The notes: generated from the sequence alone by a model not told the origin. Shown: positions 15,744-24,726, counted from the first letter of the stretch. The stretch: 27,168 bases of DNA from JACZXQ01 sp036986155 (GCA_036986155.1 BTRA01000028.1:1-27168); one strand, 5' to 3'. A program made the numbers and translations.

Positions 15744-16076
15744 ATGGCGACCGCTAAGACCACACCCACCAACATCGAGCCCACAGAGGATGGTTCCGCA
15801 CTCAGGATCGAGTGGAAAGACGGACACGCGTCGGTCTACGAGCCTCGTCGACTCAGGCTGCACTGTCCTTGCGCCGGCTGCGTGGATGAGGTGACTGGAC
15901 GGCGCACGCTCACGAGCGCCATGGTGCCGGAAAACGTTTACCCTCAGGCGATTCACTACGTAGGCCGGTACGCGCTCCAATTCATTTGGAGTGATGGCCA
16001 CCAAACCGGGTTCTACACCTACGATCTCCTGCGATCGCTGTGCGACTGCGAAATCTGCGGCTCGATCGCGGAATGA
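15744..16076 (+). CDS. DUF971 family protein with two CxCxxC clusters
   Basis: This is a 110-residue cytoplasmic protein of the DUF971 (GBBH-like N-terminal) family. The family signature is clear: LRIEWKDGH (20-28), RLHCPCAGCVDEVTGRR (38-54), and IHYVGRYALQFIWSDGHQTG (70-89) followed by FYTYDLLRSL (90-99). DUF971 domains occur alone or fused to gamma-butyrobetaine hydroxylase-like enzymes or to Mrp/ApbC iron-sulfur carriers, and are suspected to bind metal. Here Cys41, Cys43, Cys46 and Cys100, Cys102, Cys105 form two CxCxxC clusters, more than the family minimum. The gene stands alone and converges on the DUF4412-like gene 25 bases later. The ribosome site is weak. The exact role is unknown. 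Confidence 0.9.
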   Translation: MATAKTTPTNIEPTEDGSALRIEWKDGHASVYEPRRLRLHCPCAGCVDEVTGRRTLTSAMVPENVYPQAIHYVGRYALQFIWSDGHQTGFYTYDLLRSLCDCEICGSIAE

Positions 16077-16101
16077 GCACGGACGCTGGGGTGGCTCGAC
16101 C

Positions 16102-16995
16102 TCATCTCCACAGATCCTCGAGCGACACTTCCCTGAACCCCGCGGGGATCTCGAAGAGGTCGTCGGCCACGCTGGTGGGCTCGACAGAGAGGAAATCTGT
16201 TATCTCGTATCGGGAGAGACGTCCGAACGAAGTGCCCACGGACTGGATACGCACGGGCAGTCCCTTGCTCCAGAGTAGGTTCCCAATCGAACCGGGGTCG
16301 ACCTCGGCGTCTCCGGAGAGCACCTCCATTCTCTTGGCGAGCGCATTCAAGGCCACTCCCAACCCATGAACGTCTTCGACCAGCCACGCCACAGTGACCT
16401 TATCTCGGGACTCTGCCCGATATCCGGTCGCCTCGAACCCGTTGACTCGGGCCGTGCGAGATAGCGGCTCGAGCGTAGCCGCATCGGACGCTTCCGGCTC
16501 CGCACGCTCGATGTCCGCGGGGTCGATGCCCAGATTCGCCATCATCTCCCGAGTCCGTTCCTCGGCCGCCTTTACGTCCGCCTGGGTCCACTTCACGAAG
16601 ACGCTTCCCTCGGCGTTCACCATCCAAAGCGTCTCTTCATCAGCATCCATGATGAAGTATCCGAAGGGGCCCGCGTCGGTCCGAGCCTTCGCTCCCTTCA
16701 TATGCATCGAGGTCTCTTCGACCTCGATCTCCAAACCGGCTTTGGCCATCGACAGCAGCTCGTCCACCGAGAAGTCGAGAATCCTGTCTACCTCGGCCCG
16801 CAGATACTGCTCCTCGTCGAATTCGTCTTCCTCGTCCATCTCCTCCCCTTCGAGGGTGTAGAGGATCTCGTAGAGCGCATCGCCATCCACCATGATGCTA
16901 CGCTGCCGGATGACACCCTCGAATCCCTGGGCAGCCGCACGAGGCGCCGGGGCGAATACTGTGGCGAGCACCACGAGCAAAAACACTTGGCGCAT
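16102..16995 (-). CDS. Secreted DUF4412-like protein
   Basis: This is a 297-residue exported protein. Residues 1-23 are a signal peptide ending RAAAQ, then FEGVIRQRS begins the mature part. The middle contains the pattern typical of DUF4412: MHMKGAKARTD followed by GYFIMDADEETLWMVN and a VFVKWTQ strand. An acidic stretch (EEMDEEDEFDEE) near residues 48-60 could bind cations. The C-terminus FEIPAGFREVSL is also typical of the family. Function is unknown; these proteins are thought to be periplasmic and often accompany other envelope proteins in this type of organism. A strong AAGGAG site seven bases upstream fixes the ATG at 16995; the longer frame to 17022 lacks one. Confidence 0.8.
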   Translation of the reverse strand: MRQVFLLVVLATVFAPAPRAAAQGFEGVIRQRSIMVDGDALYEILYTLEGEEMDEEDEFDEEQYLRAEVDRILDFSVDELLSMAKAGLEIEVEETSMHMKGAKARTDAGPFGYFIMDADEETLWMVNAEGSVFVKWTQADVKAAEERTREMMANLGIDPADIERAEPEASDAATLEPLSRTARVNGFEATGYRAESRDKVTVAWLVEDVHGLGVALNALAKRMEVLSGDAEVDPGSIGNLLWSKGLPVRIQSVGTSFGRLSRYEITDFLSVEPTSVADDLFEIPAGFREVSLEDLWR

Positions 16996-17052
16996 GTTTG
17001 GATCTCCTTCACATCGGGGCAACGGGTTTCTCGCAGGTCGTCGATGGGGAGG

Positions 17053-17472
17053 TCAGCCCGTCATCACCACCCTCGTCTTGGCCATTTTGTCGCCCATCCG
17101 GCGTCCTTCCGCATCAGTAAGCAGTAAGAAGAGTTCGGCTAAACCGAGCGCAAACCCCGCCAGCGCGACCGGAATCGCCACGATCAGACCCAGGATGGGG
17201 ACCCAGAGAAAGACGTGGATAATGGCTCCCCGGGAGAAGATCCAGTTGCGCCTTACCGACGTGACGACATCGATGACGGCGGCGATACCCCACACGCCCA
17301 GGCCCGGTGCTGGACCCAAGTCGACGGGTGTTACCGGCGTGGGAGCCGTAACATCGGCCGGGAGATCCCCGTCGATGCGCGTGTCGTTCTCGTCGATGGT
17401 CGACTCCTCTCGATTCCGCGTCCCCTCCGCCGAGCGAGCAATTCCAACGGGTGGCGCAGTGGTCAAGCACAT
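17053..17472 (-). CDS. Small RDD-like membrane protein
   Basis: This is a 139-residue protein. Residues 1-55 are polar and Pro/Thr/Asp-rich with no signal peptide. Two hydrophobic helices follow at about 83-103 and 105-119. The C-terminal GRRMGDKMAKTRVV (123-136) resembles the end of RDD-family membrane domains, whose usual form is (R)GxRLxGxRVV. The N-terminal RDD helix with its Arg/Asp pair is not clear, so this may be a short or divergent member. The gene is 57 bases upstream of the DUF4412-like gene on the same strand, so they may be co-transcribed. The ATG at 17472 has no obvious ribosome site, and the true start could be further in. Function is unknown. Confidence 0.6.
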   Translation of the reverse strand: MCLTTAPPVGIARSAEGTRNREESTIDENDTRIDGDLPADVTAPTPVTPVDLGPAPGLGVWGIAAVIDVVTSVRRNWIFSRGAIIHVFLWVPILGLIVAIPVALAGFALGLAELFLLLTDAEGRRMGDKMAKTRVVMTG

Positions 17473-17560
17473 TGACGGGGTCGAGACGGACGGCGTCGAG
17501 AGCGGTTTTTTAGCCGGTCCGATCTCCGAAATCTGCTCGACCCGCGGGCGTTAGCGCAAG

Positions 17561-17582
17561 AAAAAAAGCAGTAGCCCTGCTT
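17561..17582 (-). terminator. Intrinsic terminator reading on the minus strand
   Basis: Read on the minus strand the sequence is AAGCAG, loop GGCTA, CTGCTT, continuing into a run of seven T in all. A six-base perfect stem followed directly by a T tract is a standard Rho-independent terminator shape. No gene of normal length ends just upstream of it on that strand, which is why a short transcript starting near 17700-17900 is suspected. It could also shield the RDD-like gene from antisense transcription. Confidence 0.5.
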
Positions 17583-17612
17583 CGGCCGAATCAAGCCTCC
17601 AGAAGTTTCGCA

Positions 17613-17696
17613 CTACGGTCGGGCATCGGTCTGTTGTGAGGGTAAGCGGAGGTAGCGCACATACACCCTTGCGCCGGCCATCGAGGCGAAGAACAT
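17613..17696 (-). CDS. Candidate micro-ORF antisense to the outer-membrane protein leader
   Basis: This is a 27-residue frame on the minus strand beginning MFFASMAGARVYVRYLRL and ending in a TAG. A full GGAGGG site (complement of 17703-17708) sits six bases before the ATG, and an intrinsic terminator starts about 30 bases after the stop. The peptide has a short hydrophobic start and a basic, aromatic middle. It may be a small membrane peptide, or the region may be a small antisense RNA against the 5' end of the beta-barrel gene. No promoter was identified, and a chance frame is possible. Confidence 0.22.
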   Translation of the reverse strand: MFFASMAGARVYVRYLRLPSQQTDARP

Positions 17697-17744
17697 TGCC
17701 AGCCCTCCGCACGGGGACACGTAGCCCAGGATTTGAGGAGATTC

Positions 17745-18881
17745 ATGGCAACGCACCCGAGGGGCCGAGTAGGCCGATCTGGCACGGCCACTATAGTTCT
17801 GCTGTTCTTCATGGCGGTACCTCTTGTCGGGCAGGAGGCGAATTCCACTACCCACGCGGGGCTGGATACCAGTACGCCCGCGGGGTTAGACACCAGAGTA
17901 GAGGCACCGGACGGGTTGGTGCCTCCCCAGTCTCGCCGCCCTCGACGCAGGAAGACACCGCGCCTCAGCAACGTCGGCTACATCGACGCCGCCGTCATCG
18001 GCACTCAGTTGCAAATCCGCTTTGATCGCGCGGACGGCATCCGTCGCCCGGATCGGGCGGAGTTCCTTTACGGGAAGTGTGGTTGCTTCCGCGAACTGGG
18101 CGCGGACCCCGATGCACCCGGTCCCACGGGCGCGCTGAACGGACGGGATCCGAACACGACCACTTTCATCGCCAACGGCCTCGAGTTCAGCGATGTGGTG
18201 CTGGACGGCGAGGTCGCTCTGAACGAGAAGCTGTCGCTCTTCGCCGAGGTCCCCTTTCGCAGTGCGACGCTCAGATTCGGGGGGGGACCCTCGCGGGACG
18301 TATCGGGCATCGCGGATATCAGCGTCGGCGTGAAGGCCGGCCTGCTCGTGCAGGAGGGACGCTATGTCACCGCGCAGCTAAGAACCTACCTGCCCACGGG
18401 TGACGCGGCGAAAGGACTCGGGACCGACCACTGGAGTATCGAGCCCTCACTGCTCCTCTACCGCGAGCTGCGGTCGAACTTCAAGCTCGAGGCCGAGCTG
18501 CGCTATTGGATCCCGATCGGCGGATCGACGGGGCGCGCCGCGCCGGGGTTCGACGAGAACGACAACTACGCGGGCGAGATCCTGCGCTATGGAGTGGGTC
18601 TGGGAGTCGATCTGAATACCGGCGGGACCGTCACCGTCACCCCGGTCGCAGAGTTGGTGGGCTGGCGCGTGCTCGGCGGAATCGCCGGCACGAGCTCTGA
18701 CGCCACTCTGGCGAACTTCGCGGTCGAGGACGCATCGGGCACGAACATCGTCAACCTCAAGCTTGGCGCGAATATCTCGTTCGGAGACAGCAATGCAATC
18801 TTCGTCGGCGTGGGTCGAGCGTTGACGGACGCCCGCCACTACGAGGACATCCTTAGAGTCGAGTACCGGCTCGCGAGGTAG
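17745..18881 (+). CDS. Outer-membrane beta-barrel protein
   Basis: This is a 378-residue exported protein. The signal peptide (about 1-30, Arg-rich start, then IVLLFFMAVPLVGQ) is followed by a low-complexity linker with two AGLDT units and a basic RRPRRRK stretch. From about residue 130 onward the sequence alternates polar and hydrophobic residues in many strands (SLFAEVPFRSATLRF, ADISVGVKAGLLV, YVTAQLRTYLPTG, FKLEAELRYWIPIG, VTVTPVAELVGWRVL, NIVNLKLGANISFG, NAIFVGVGRAL), as in barrels of the putative MetA/phenol-degradation transporter-like family. It ends RVEYRLAR with no terminal Phe. GAGGAG four bases before the ATG at 17745 sets the start; an upstream in-frame TTG at 17733 lacks a site. 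It may be a channel or an outer-membrane accessory protein. Confidence 0.8.
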   Translation: MATHPRGRVGRSGTATIVLLFFMAVPLVGQEANSTTHAGLDTSTPAGLDTRVEAPDGLVPPQSRRPRRRKTPRLSNVGYIDAAVIGTQLQIRFDRADGIRRPDRAEFLYGKCGCFRELGADPDAPGPTGALNGRDPNTTTFIANGLEFSDVVLDGEVALNEKLSLFAEVPFRSATLRFGGGPSRDVSGIADISVGVKAGLLVQEGRYVTAQLRTYLPTGDAAKGLGTDHWSIEPSLLLYRELRSNFKLEAELRYWIPIGGSTGRAAPGFDENDNYAGEILRYGVGLGVDLNTGGTVTVTPVAELVGWRVLGGIAGTSSDATLANFAVEDASGTNIVNLKLGANISFGDSNAIFVGVGRALTDARHYEDILRVEYRLAR

Positions 18882-18920
18882 GGGCCCCCGCCGTCCCTGC
18901 CGTGGCCACGGGCCGACCGG

Positions 18921-21900
18921 TCAGCGCTGCCCCGTGAGAATGAAAGGCGCCCAGTGGAAAGGGTCGCTCCACGACGCGGTGGCTCTTACGTCGCGCTTTG
19001 CGTCTCGAAGGGCTCTGCCGTAGTCGATCGCCTCTCCGGCGGACTCCGCCTGCACAACGAGCTCGAAGAAGCGGGCTATGAGGACGGCTGTGGACTCGTC
19101 ACTTACCTGCCACTGGCTGGCAACGGCCCTTCTGGCCCCGGCCACCAGAAAGCCTCGCGAGAGGGCGAACACGCCCTCGCCAACCACGGACGTGCCGAGG
19201 TTGGTCTCACACGCCGACAGCACCGCCAACTCCACTTCGGACAGATCCAGATCGTAGATCTCATGCAGTTGCAAGAACCCGTCGTCGCCCAACGAGGCCG
19301 TCTCGCCGCCGGCCGGTGGAGTGAGCGCGAGGGCCGCAAACAGCGATCCCCTACGCTCGTCGACGAGACCGTGGGTAGCGAGGTGGACATACCGCTTTCC
19401 CGCCAGCGCTTCCTTCAGCCGAGGTTCCGTGGCGTCGAGGCCACTCAGCACGTCGACGGCGCCGGCCGCGTCCACTGCGTTGAGGGCCGCCCAGATCGCC
19501 TCAGTCTCCTCCGCAGTGCCGGGGAGGGGCGCGAGCACTCCCCCGCGGGTTGAAAACTCGCCCCTCACGAGGTCGGCTGCATCGGCGGGAGAGCCAGCCC
19601 GGCCCACGACGGAGACGTCGTAGACCGGATCGGAAACCGAGAGAAGCGCCGGAGCCCCGGCGACCGGAACGGCTCTCGCGGAGGGACGGCGGGTGATGTT
19701 GTAAAGAGCCGTAACCGACGCGGCGTACCGGATCACGGGACCCTCGTCCAGCCAATAGAGCGGCTTCTCTGAAGCACGACGAGACCGGATTTCCAGGGCC
19801 TCGAACGGCAGGCTGTGGAGGCCGTCGTCCGGAACCAGGATAACTTCCTCGGCGGCCGCGACGGTCGTCCACACCGAGTCGGGCACCAAGAGCTCTCGGA
19901 GGGCGGCCAGCGACACGGTACGCCCCCGGCCGGCCACCCGCGTGCCCCGGCTGGGCCCGGGCTCCCGCAGGCTTCCCAGGAGGCCTCGTCCCCCGGCGTT
20001 GTCTCCCCCCCCGAGGACCGTCGCGAGGCTTTTGCTCGTCAGGGGTCCCGCCTCGATCCCGAGCATACGGGCGAGGTCCTCGGCAACGTCGAGACGGTGC
20101 GCAACCGGTTCACCCCTCCCCGGTGGCACCACGAACAGCCAGCTCTGGCCTCGCCCGATCTGGTACATGAGGAGCACTCCAGGGCGGGGGATGAGCTCCC
20201 GCTGGACGCTCCGCATATCCACCGGTTCGCCGCCTGCCGTAACCATGTCACGCCACAGCGGACTGGCACTGCGAATCTCGTTGTAGGTTGCTCCGTAGGC
20301 CGCCGCCGCGATCTGGAGAGCATCTTCGAGCTCTTCGATCTTCATCCGCCGGCTCTCCGCCGGAAGGTCCGGGCTCGCCCGCGTCAAGTTGAGGCGCTGT
20401 TGCACCTCGGCCAACTGGGCGCCGAGCTCTTCCTCTCTGTGCTCGAGTTCCCGACGGATGTCCTCGGGGATGCTGTTGCGGATGTCGACCCTGCCCGCGG
20501 CGAGTTGATCCAGCAGCACGCGGGCGCGGCCCCGCTCTGCCACTTCGAACGCATCCTCCACGCGGCCCTCCTCGAGGAGCCAGGACACCATGCGATCAAA
20601 ATGGTCGGCGTATTGGCCGAAGAAGCGAGCACGCGCCTCCTCGCCTCCGGCGACCTGCGGGCGCAGCTCGTCAGCCCCGAACAGAGCCTCGTCCAGATCG
20701 TCCATGGCCCCCCGGTTGTTGCCCGCCGCTCGCCGGATCGTCGCCCGAAGCGCGTACGCGTTGATTCGCTCCTCGGGGTACACGGGGACCCTGTCGAGCA
20801 GGTCGATAGCAAGGCTGACCAGGCTGTCGGCGTCGGCCAGCCGGCCCTCGGCGAAGCGATGGGCGGCCACGTTGTTGAGAGTGAGCGCGACGTCGGGGTG
20901 GTCGGGACCCAAGGCACGTTGGACGATGTCGAGGGCGCGCCCGTGCAGTGGGCCGGCCTCCTCCAGGCGCCCCTCCTCGGTGTACATCAGCGCGAGGTGG
21001 CTCAGTGTCATGGCCACATCGGGGTGCTCCGGATCACTGGCTTCCAGACGCTCCAGCGCCGACCTGAGTTGCGCCTCAGCTTCATCCGGGCGACCGGACT
21101 CGAAGAGCAAGAGGCCCAAATTGTCCATCGCGAACGCTGCGTCGAGGGACTCCTCACCGGGGGCATCCCAGATCCCGATCGCCGCGCGGTAAAGGGGTTC
21201 GGCTTCCTGCCGTCGCTCCTGAAGGTGGAGGAGTGCCGCGAGATCGAGCGTCGCCCGGGCCACTCGCGGGTGTCGCGGCCCCAAGCCCTCCCGCACGATC
21301 TTCAAGGCCCGGCGCGCGGCGGTCTCGGCCTCTGCAAACAACCCCTGGTCGGCGCGAAGCCAAGCCAGGTCGGATAGGAGCGGGGCGATTTCCGGGTCTG
21401 AAGGCCCCCAAACCTCCTGCATCACTCCCAGAGCCCGCTCGAGCTCGGCTTCGGCCTCGCGGTGACGCCCCTGGGACGCGTGCAGCAGGCCCAGGTTGCC
21501 GAGCGTCGTTGCAACCGCGGTGTGTCTCGGCGAAAGCGCCTCCTGTTGGATCTTGAGAGCCTCCCGGTACAAGGCCTCGCTTTCTCCTAGGCGAGCCCGG
21601 TACTGGTAGAAGGCGGCCAGGTTTGCAATCCCTCCCGCGACGTCGACGTCGCCGGGCGGCAAGGCGCCCCGGAGGAGCTCCAGCGCTCGCACGAATAGGG
21701 GCTCGGCTTCCGCGTACCGACCCAAATCCGTGTAGAACGACGCGAGCGTGGTCAGAGGCGAAGCCAGCTCGGGGTCGTCCCGCTCGTGGACCGCCTCCAT
21801 GGCCTCGAGGGCCTGCCTGAGCCGGGGCCCCGCCTCGTCGTAGAGCCCCATTTGGTACGCGAGCAGAGCCCGGTAGTAGAGGCTGCGCGAGGTCGCGCGG

Positions 21901-22445
21901 TCACCCTGCCCGGGGACAGTGAGGGCACGGTCGTAGAGGGCGGCCGCCGTCTCCCATCGGCCGGCCACGTGCTCCGCCATGGCGAGACGAGCGAGGCTGT
22001 CGGCCTCGATTTCCGCGGCGTCGGAAGGTTGAGTAGGCCGGTTGGCCACAACCTCGATCTGGTAGGATCCGGCAGCCCCGACGTCGGCAGCCGTTACGAG
22101 CACGGTCCACGCCCCTGCCCTCCGAGCAACGAACACGAGCCGTTCGGTGCCCGCAGTCCCCATCGGAGCGTTGGTCGCGAGGCCCCCTCGCCCGTCGGGC
22201 TCTGCAACGCGGACCGTGACGTCCGTACCCTTTTGCCGGACCTCGACGGCCACGTATTGGTCGGGCGCGAGGTCAATCCTCCACCTGTGGGTCTCGCCCG
22301 GTTCGATCTCGGCGGACCGGTCCCCTGACTCAGGAAGCGTCGTCGGTTCCTGGCCTCTGCCCGCTAGAGGAGTCGTGACGATCCCGAATGCCAAGAGGGC
22401 GATTCGGGGAGGGCTGACTGAGGATCGGATCACCGGCGGGCTCAT
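18921..22445 (-). CDS. Secreted TPR-CHAT protein (clan CD protease-like)
   Basis: This is a 1174-residue protein. A signal-peptide-like start (about 1-31, hydrophobic ALLAFGIVTTPLAG) leads into a beta-sandwich resembling the prepeptidase domain common in TPR-CHAT proteins (about 45-135, ETHRWRIDLAPDQYVAVEV). About ten tetratricopeptide repeats follow (150-600, with units such as GRYAEAEPLFVRALELL and GRHREAEAELERALGVM). The linker is charged and Arg-rich (640-760). The C-terminal CHAT domain has His1025 in HLATHG and Cys1079 in LSACET, the caspase-like dyad, so it looks catalytically intact. CHAT proteases are relatives of caspase and separase; some are controlled by TPR-sensed partners. The frame extends 369 bases further upstream, but that stretch is antisense to the caspase gene; the ATG at 22445 begins the signal sequence. 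Confidence 0.85.
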   Translation of the reverse strand: MSPPVIRSSVSPPRIALLAFGIVTTPLAGRGQEPTTLPESGDRSAEIEPGETHRWRIDLAPDQYVAVEVRQKGTDVTVRVAEPDGRGGLATNAPMGTAGTERLVFVARRAGAWTVLVTAADVGAAGSYQIEVVANRPTQPSDAAEIEADSLARLAMAEHVAGRWETAAALYDRALTVPGQGDRATSRSLYYRALLAYQMGLYDEAGPRLRQALEAMEAVHERDDPELASPLTTLASFYTDLGRYAEAEPLFVRALELLRGALPPGDVDVAGGIANLAAFYQYRARLGESEALYREALKIQQEALSPRHTAVATTLGNLGLLHASQGRHREAEAELERALGVMQEVWGPSDPEIAPLLSDLAWLRADQGLFAEAETAARRALKIVREGLGPRHPRVARATLDLAALLHLQERRQEAEPLYRAAIGIWDAPGEESLDAAFAMDNLGLLLFESGRPDEAEAQLRSALERLEASDPEHPDVAMTLSHLALMYTEEGRLEEAGPLHGRALDIVQRALGPDHPDVALTLNNVAAHRFAEGRLADADSLVSLAIDLLDRVPVYPEERINAYALRATIRRAAGNNRGAMDDLDEALFGADELRPQVAGGEEARARFFGQYADHFDRMVSWLLEEGRVEDAFEVAERGRARVLLDQLAAGRVDIRNSIPEDIRRELEHREEELGAQLAEVQQRLNLTRASPDLPAESRRMKIEELEDALQIAAAAYGATYNEIRSASPLWRDMVTAGGEPVDMRSVQRELIPRPGVLLMYQIGRGQSWLFVVPPGRGEPVAHRLDVAEDLARMLGIEAGPLTSKSLATVLGGGDNAGGRGLLGSLREPGPSRGTRVAGRGRTVSLAALRELLVPDSVWTTVAAAEEVILVPDDGLHSLPFEALEIRSRRASEKPLYWLDEGPVIRYAASVTALYNITRRPSARAVPVAGAPALLSVSDPVYDVSVVGRAGSPADAADLVRGEFSTRGGVLAPLPGTAEETEAIWAALNAVDAAGAVDVLSGLDATEPRLKEALAGKRYVHLATHGLVDERRGSLFAALALTPPAGGETASLGDDGFLQLHEIYDLDLSEVELAVLSACETNLGTSVVGEGVFALSRGFLVAGARRAVASQWQVSDESTAVLIARFFELVVQAESAGEAIDYGRALRDAKRDVRATASWSDPFHWAPFILTGQR

Positions 22446-22470
22446 TCGGGAGGCGAGAGGCGGCGGTCTC

Positions 22471-22502
22471 ACTATACTCCCAGGCGGGGCCGACCTGGTC
22501 AA
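22471..22502 (-). promoter_or_regulatory. Weak candidate promoter for the TPR-CHAT gene
   Basis: Read on the minus strand, TTGACC (complement of 22497-22502, 5 of 6 to TTGACA) and TATAGT (complement of 22471-22476, 5 of 6 to TATAAT) lie upstream of the TPR-CHAT ATG. The spacer is 20 bases, longer than the usual 16-18, so this is weak evidence. The remainder of the 196-base divergent gap (22446-22641) has C-rich tracts and no other recognisable element; AAGGA four bases before 22642 is the caspase gene's ribosome site. Confidence 0.25.
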
Positions 22503-22641
22503 GGGCAGCCGGCCCCCGAGTCGCATCGGCTGGCGCTCGTGCTCGTGGCGATGTTGCACCAGGTAACCTCCCCCCCCATCTTCCTCCCCCCGGCCTCCGG
22601 CTTCACCGCGCCCTTTCGAACCCGACCCGCTCAAGGACCCG

Positions 22642-24726
22642 ATGAGCTCAAGACCTCCCCAGCACAGAAGGGCCTGGACCGTCCTGAGCGCGGCCGTAGT
22701 GGTACTTGGCGCCCCCCCCGACATCCCGCACTCTGCGGACGCGCCTTCGCAAGCGGTGGCCTTCACGCCGGACTCGACAGGCGGACCCACCAAACGGGCG
22801 CTGATCATCGCCATCGGCGACTACCCCCCCGCCTCGGGGTACAACGACATCAGCTCAGCCGCCGACGTGGGTCTCGTGAGTGGCGGACTGAGCTACCAGG
22901 GATTCAAGGAAGAGGACATCCGCGTCCTTTCGGACTCCGACGCCACTCTAGACGGGATTAGGAAAGCCGTCCGCGAGCATCTGATAGATGCCGCCGAACC
23001 CGGCGACGTCCTGTTTCTGCACTATTCCGGCCACGGGCATCGCGTCACGGACGACAACGGGGACGAGTTGGACGGGTACGACGAGGTGCTGGTGCCCTGG
23101 GACGCAAGCACCGACCCCAACCCAGCCGGGGGTGATCGCCACCTCCGTGACGACGAGTTGGGCGAGTTCGTCCGTGAGTTGAGGCGGGCCGCCGGGCCGG
23201 ACGGCAACGTCATCGTCTCGCTGGACGCGTGCAACTCCGGATCGGCCACGCGGGGGCTCGCGGTGCGCGGGCTACCCAACCCGATCGGCCCTCCCGCCGA
23301 GGGCACTGGCGGGTTGGACGAGGGAAGCGGGCTGGACGAAGGCTCGGGAGCGGCGACCCGCGGAGCAGCCGACGAGGGACTGGCCCCCTACATCGTCTTG
23401 TCAGCAGCTCGTCATGACCAGGCCGCTCGGGAGGTGCGCGACGAGAATGGCAACCCCGTGGGCTCGCTCTCGTTCGCGTTGAGCGGCGCCCTCACTGCAA
23501 TCGGTCCCGGGACCACGTACCGGGGGCTGTTCGACCGAATCAAGTCACGCCTCGCGGCCCTCGTGCCGATGCAGACCCCGCAGATGGAAGGCGACGCGGA
23601 CAGGGAGGTATTCAGCGGACGCTTAATCGACCAGACGCCTTATGTGCAGGTCCGGAGCGCGCGCGGGGACACCGTCGTAGTGCTATCCGGGGGTAGTCTC
23701 CTCGGGTTACTTCCCGGCACGGTAGTCGATCTCTTACCCGCGGGCTCGACGGGGCCCGAGGGCACGGCGATCCTGGCGTCTGGGCGCGTCACCGAGGCGT
23801 CGCCCACGCGGGCCCTCGTGCGCCTCGACGCTCCGCCACAGAACGAGGTCGTCACCGCCTGGGCCTTCGTTCGGCGCTACGAGTTCGGTGATCTCGCGGT
23901 CGGCGTGGCCATCGACGCCGGCCTGGCGCTCGACGTTCGCGCAGGGCTCGCAGAGACGCTGGACTCGATGGCTATCGCCCGCGTTGCGGAGGATGGCGCT
24001 TCGCTCATCCTCGTGCAGGGAAGGGCCGAAGGGGAGGTTGAGCTCCGGGCGGCAGACGACGACCGCTTGTTGGTCGGTCCGATACCCTCCAGGGACGTCG
24101 AGCTCACGCGGATCGTCGCGACCGCCGTGCGCTCCTTCGCCCGAAACCGGTACCTGTCGCGCCTCGAGATGGAGGACCCCACGGTCGACGTTAGGCTCGA
24201 AGTAGTGCCGGCACGCCACGATTTCGATTTCGATGGCTCCTGCAGTGGATCGGTAGAGCTTCCCGCCGACGAGGCCCGTTCACCCGGTGGCCAGTGGCTT
24301 TTCCAGCCAGGCGATGGGTATCTGCTACGGCTCACGAACCAGGGGCGCCGACCCGCCTACGTGACCGTGCTGAGCCTGACCCCCGACGGTGGGATCAATC
24401 AGCTCTTCCCGCTGCCGGAACTGAGTGGCCAGGACAACATGCTTCCGCCGGACCGCTCGTTCACGGTGGATCTTTGCTATTCTGCCGCCGAGCCGTACGG
24501 CGTCGAGATCCTGAAGCTATTCGCCACGCGTGAAAGCGTGGACTTTTGGCCCATCCTGGAGGGCACCGGCGCAAGCCGCGGCGACGCCGAGCTCACTCCG
24601 CTCGAGCGGCTCTTGGCGGACGTGCACAGCGGGACGCGGAGCAAGGTCTCCGGCCCGCCGCGAGCCAGCGGATCGACCTACTCAGTGACCATCAACGTGG
24701 TGCCTGAGGGGAGGCGAAGGCCGTGA
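22642..24726 (+). CDS. Secreted caspase-like (peptidase C14) protein with DUF4384 domain
   Basis: This is a 694-residue exported caspase-family protein. Residues 1-33 are a signal-like region (HRR start, Ala/Val core). The caspase fold runs from about 50 to 320: KRALIIAIGDYP (51-62), FLHYSGHGH with catalytic His131, and SLDACNSGS with catalytic Cys197 in the DxCxSG form, so the dyad is intact. An acidic segment after His131 (DDNGDELDGYDE) matches the metacaspase region near the S1 pocket. A short LDEGSG repeat occurs twice after the Cys. The C-terminal third (about 520-640) shows the DUF4384 pattern (YLLRLTNQGRRPAYVTVLSL, then a GGINQLFPLP segment). Metacaspases usually prefer Arg or Lys substrates. 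Divergent from TPR-CHAT, and its TGA overlaps the next GTG (24723-24726). Confidence 0.9.
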   Translation: MSSRPPQHRRAWTVLSAAVVVLGAPPDIPHSADAPSQAVAFTPDSTGGPTKRALIIAIGDYPPASGYNDISSAADVGLVSGGLSYQGFKEEDIRVLSDSDATLDGIRKAVREHLIDAAEPGDVLFLHYSGHGHRVTDDNGDELDGYDEVLVPWDASTDPNPAGGDRHLRDDELGEFVRELRRAAGPDGNVIVSLDACNSGSATRGLAVRGLPNPIGPPAEGTGGLDEGSGLDEGSGAATRGAADEGLAPYIVLSAARHDQAAREVRDENGNPVGSLSFALSGALTAIGPGTTYRGLFDRIKSRLAALVPMQTPQMEGDADREVFSGRLIDQTPYVQVRSARGDTVVVLSGGSLLGLLPGTVVDLLPAGSTGPEGTAILASGRVTEASPTRALVRLDAPPQNEVVTAWAFVRRYEFGDLAVGVAIDAGLALDVRAGLAETLDSMAIARVAEDGASLILVQGRAEGEVELRAADDDRLLVGPIPSRDVELTRIVATAVRSFARNRYLSRLEMEDPTVDVRLEVVPARHDFDFDGSCSGSVELPADEARSPGGQWLFQPGDGYLLRLTNQGRRPAYVTVLSLTPDGGINQLFPLPELSGQDNMLPPDRSFTVDLCYSAAEPYGVEILKLFATRESVDFWPILEGTGASRGDAELTPLERLLADVHSGTRSKVSGPPRASGSTYSVTINVVPEGRRRP

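Noticed and set aside
17591..17971. Longer minus-strand frame over the outer-membrane protein start
   Set aside because: Antisense to a well-supported signal peptide and linker, with Pro/Arg/Ser-rich shadow composition.
18900..18911. Twelve-base palindrome CCGTGGCCACGG between convergent genes as a bidirectional terminator
   Set aside because: A hairpin would have only four pairs and no T tract follows on either strand.
22446..22814. N-terminal extension of the TPR-CHAT frame
   Set aside because: It overlaps the caspase gene start, reads as low-complexity Gly-rich sequence, and a proper signal peptide begins at the ATG at 22445.
23307..23354. Repeat in the caspase gene encoding LDEGSG twice
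   Set aside because: Only two imperfect units in a flexible loop; not a repeat array.
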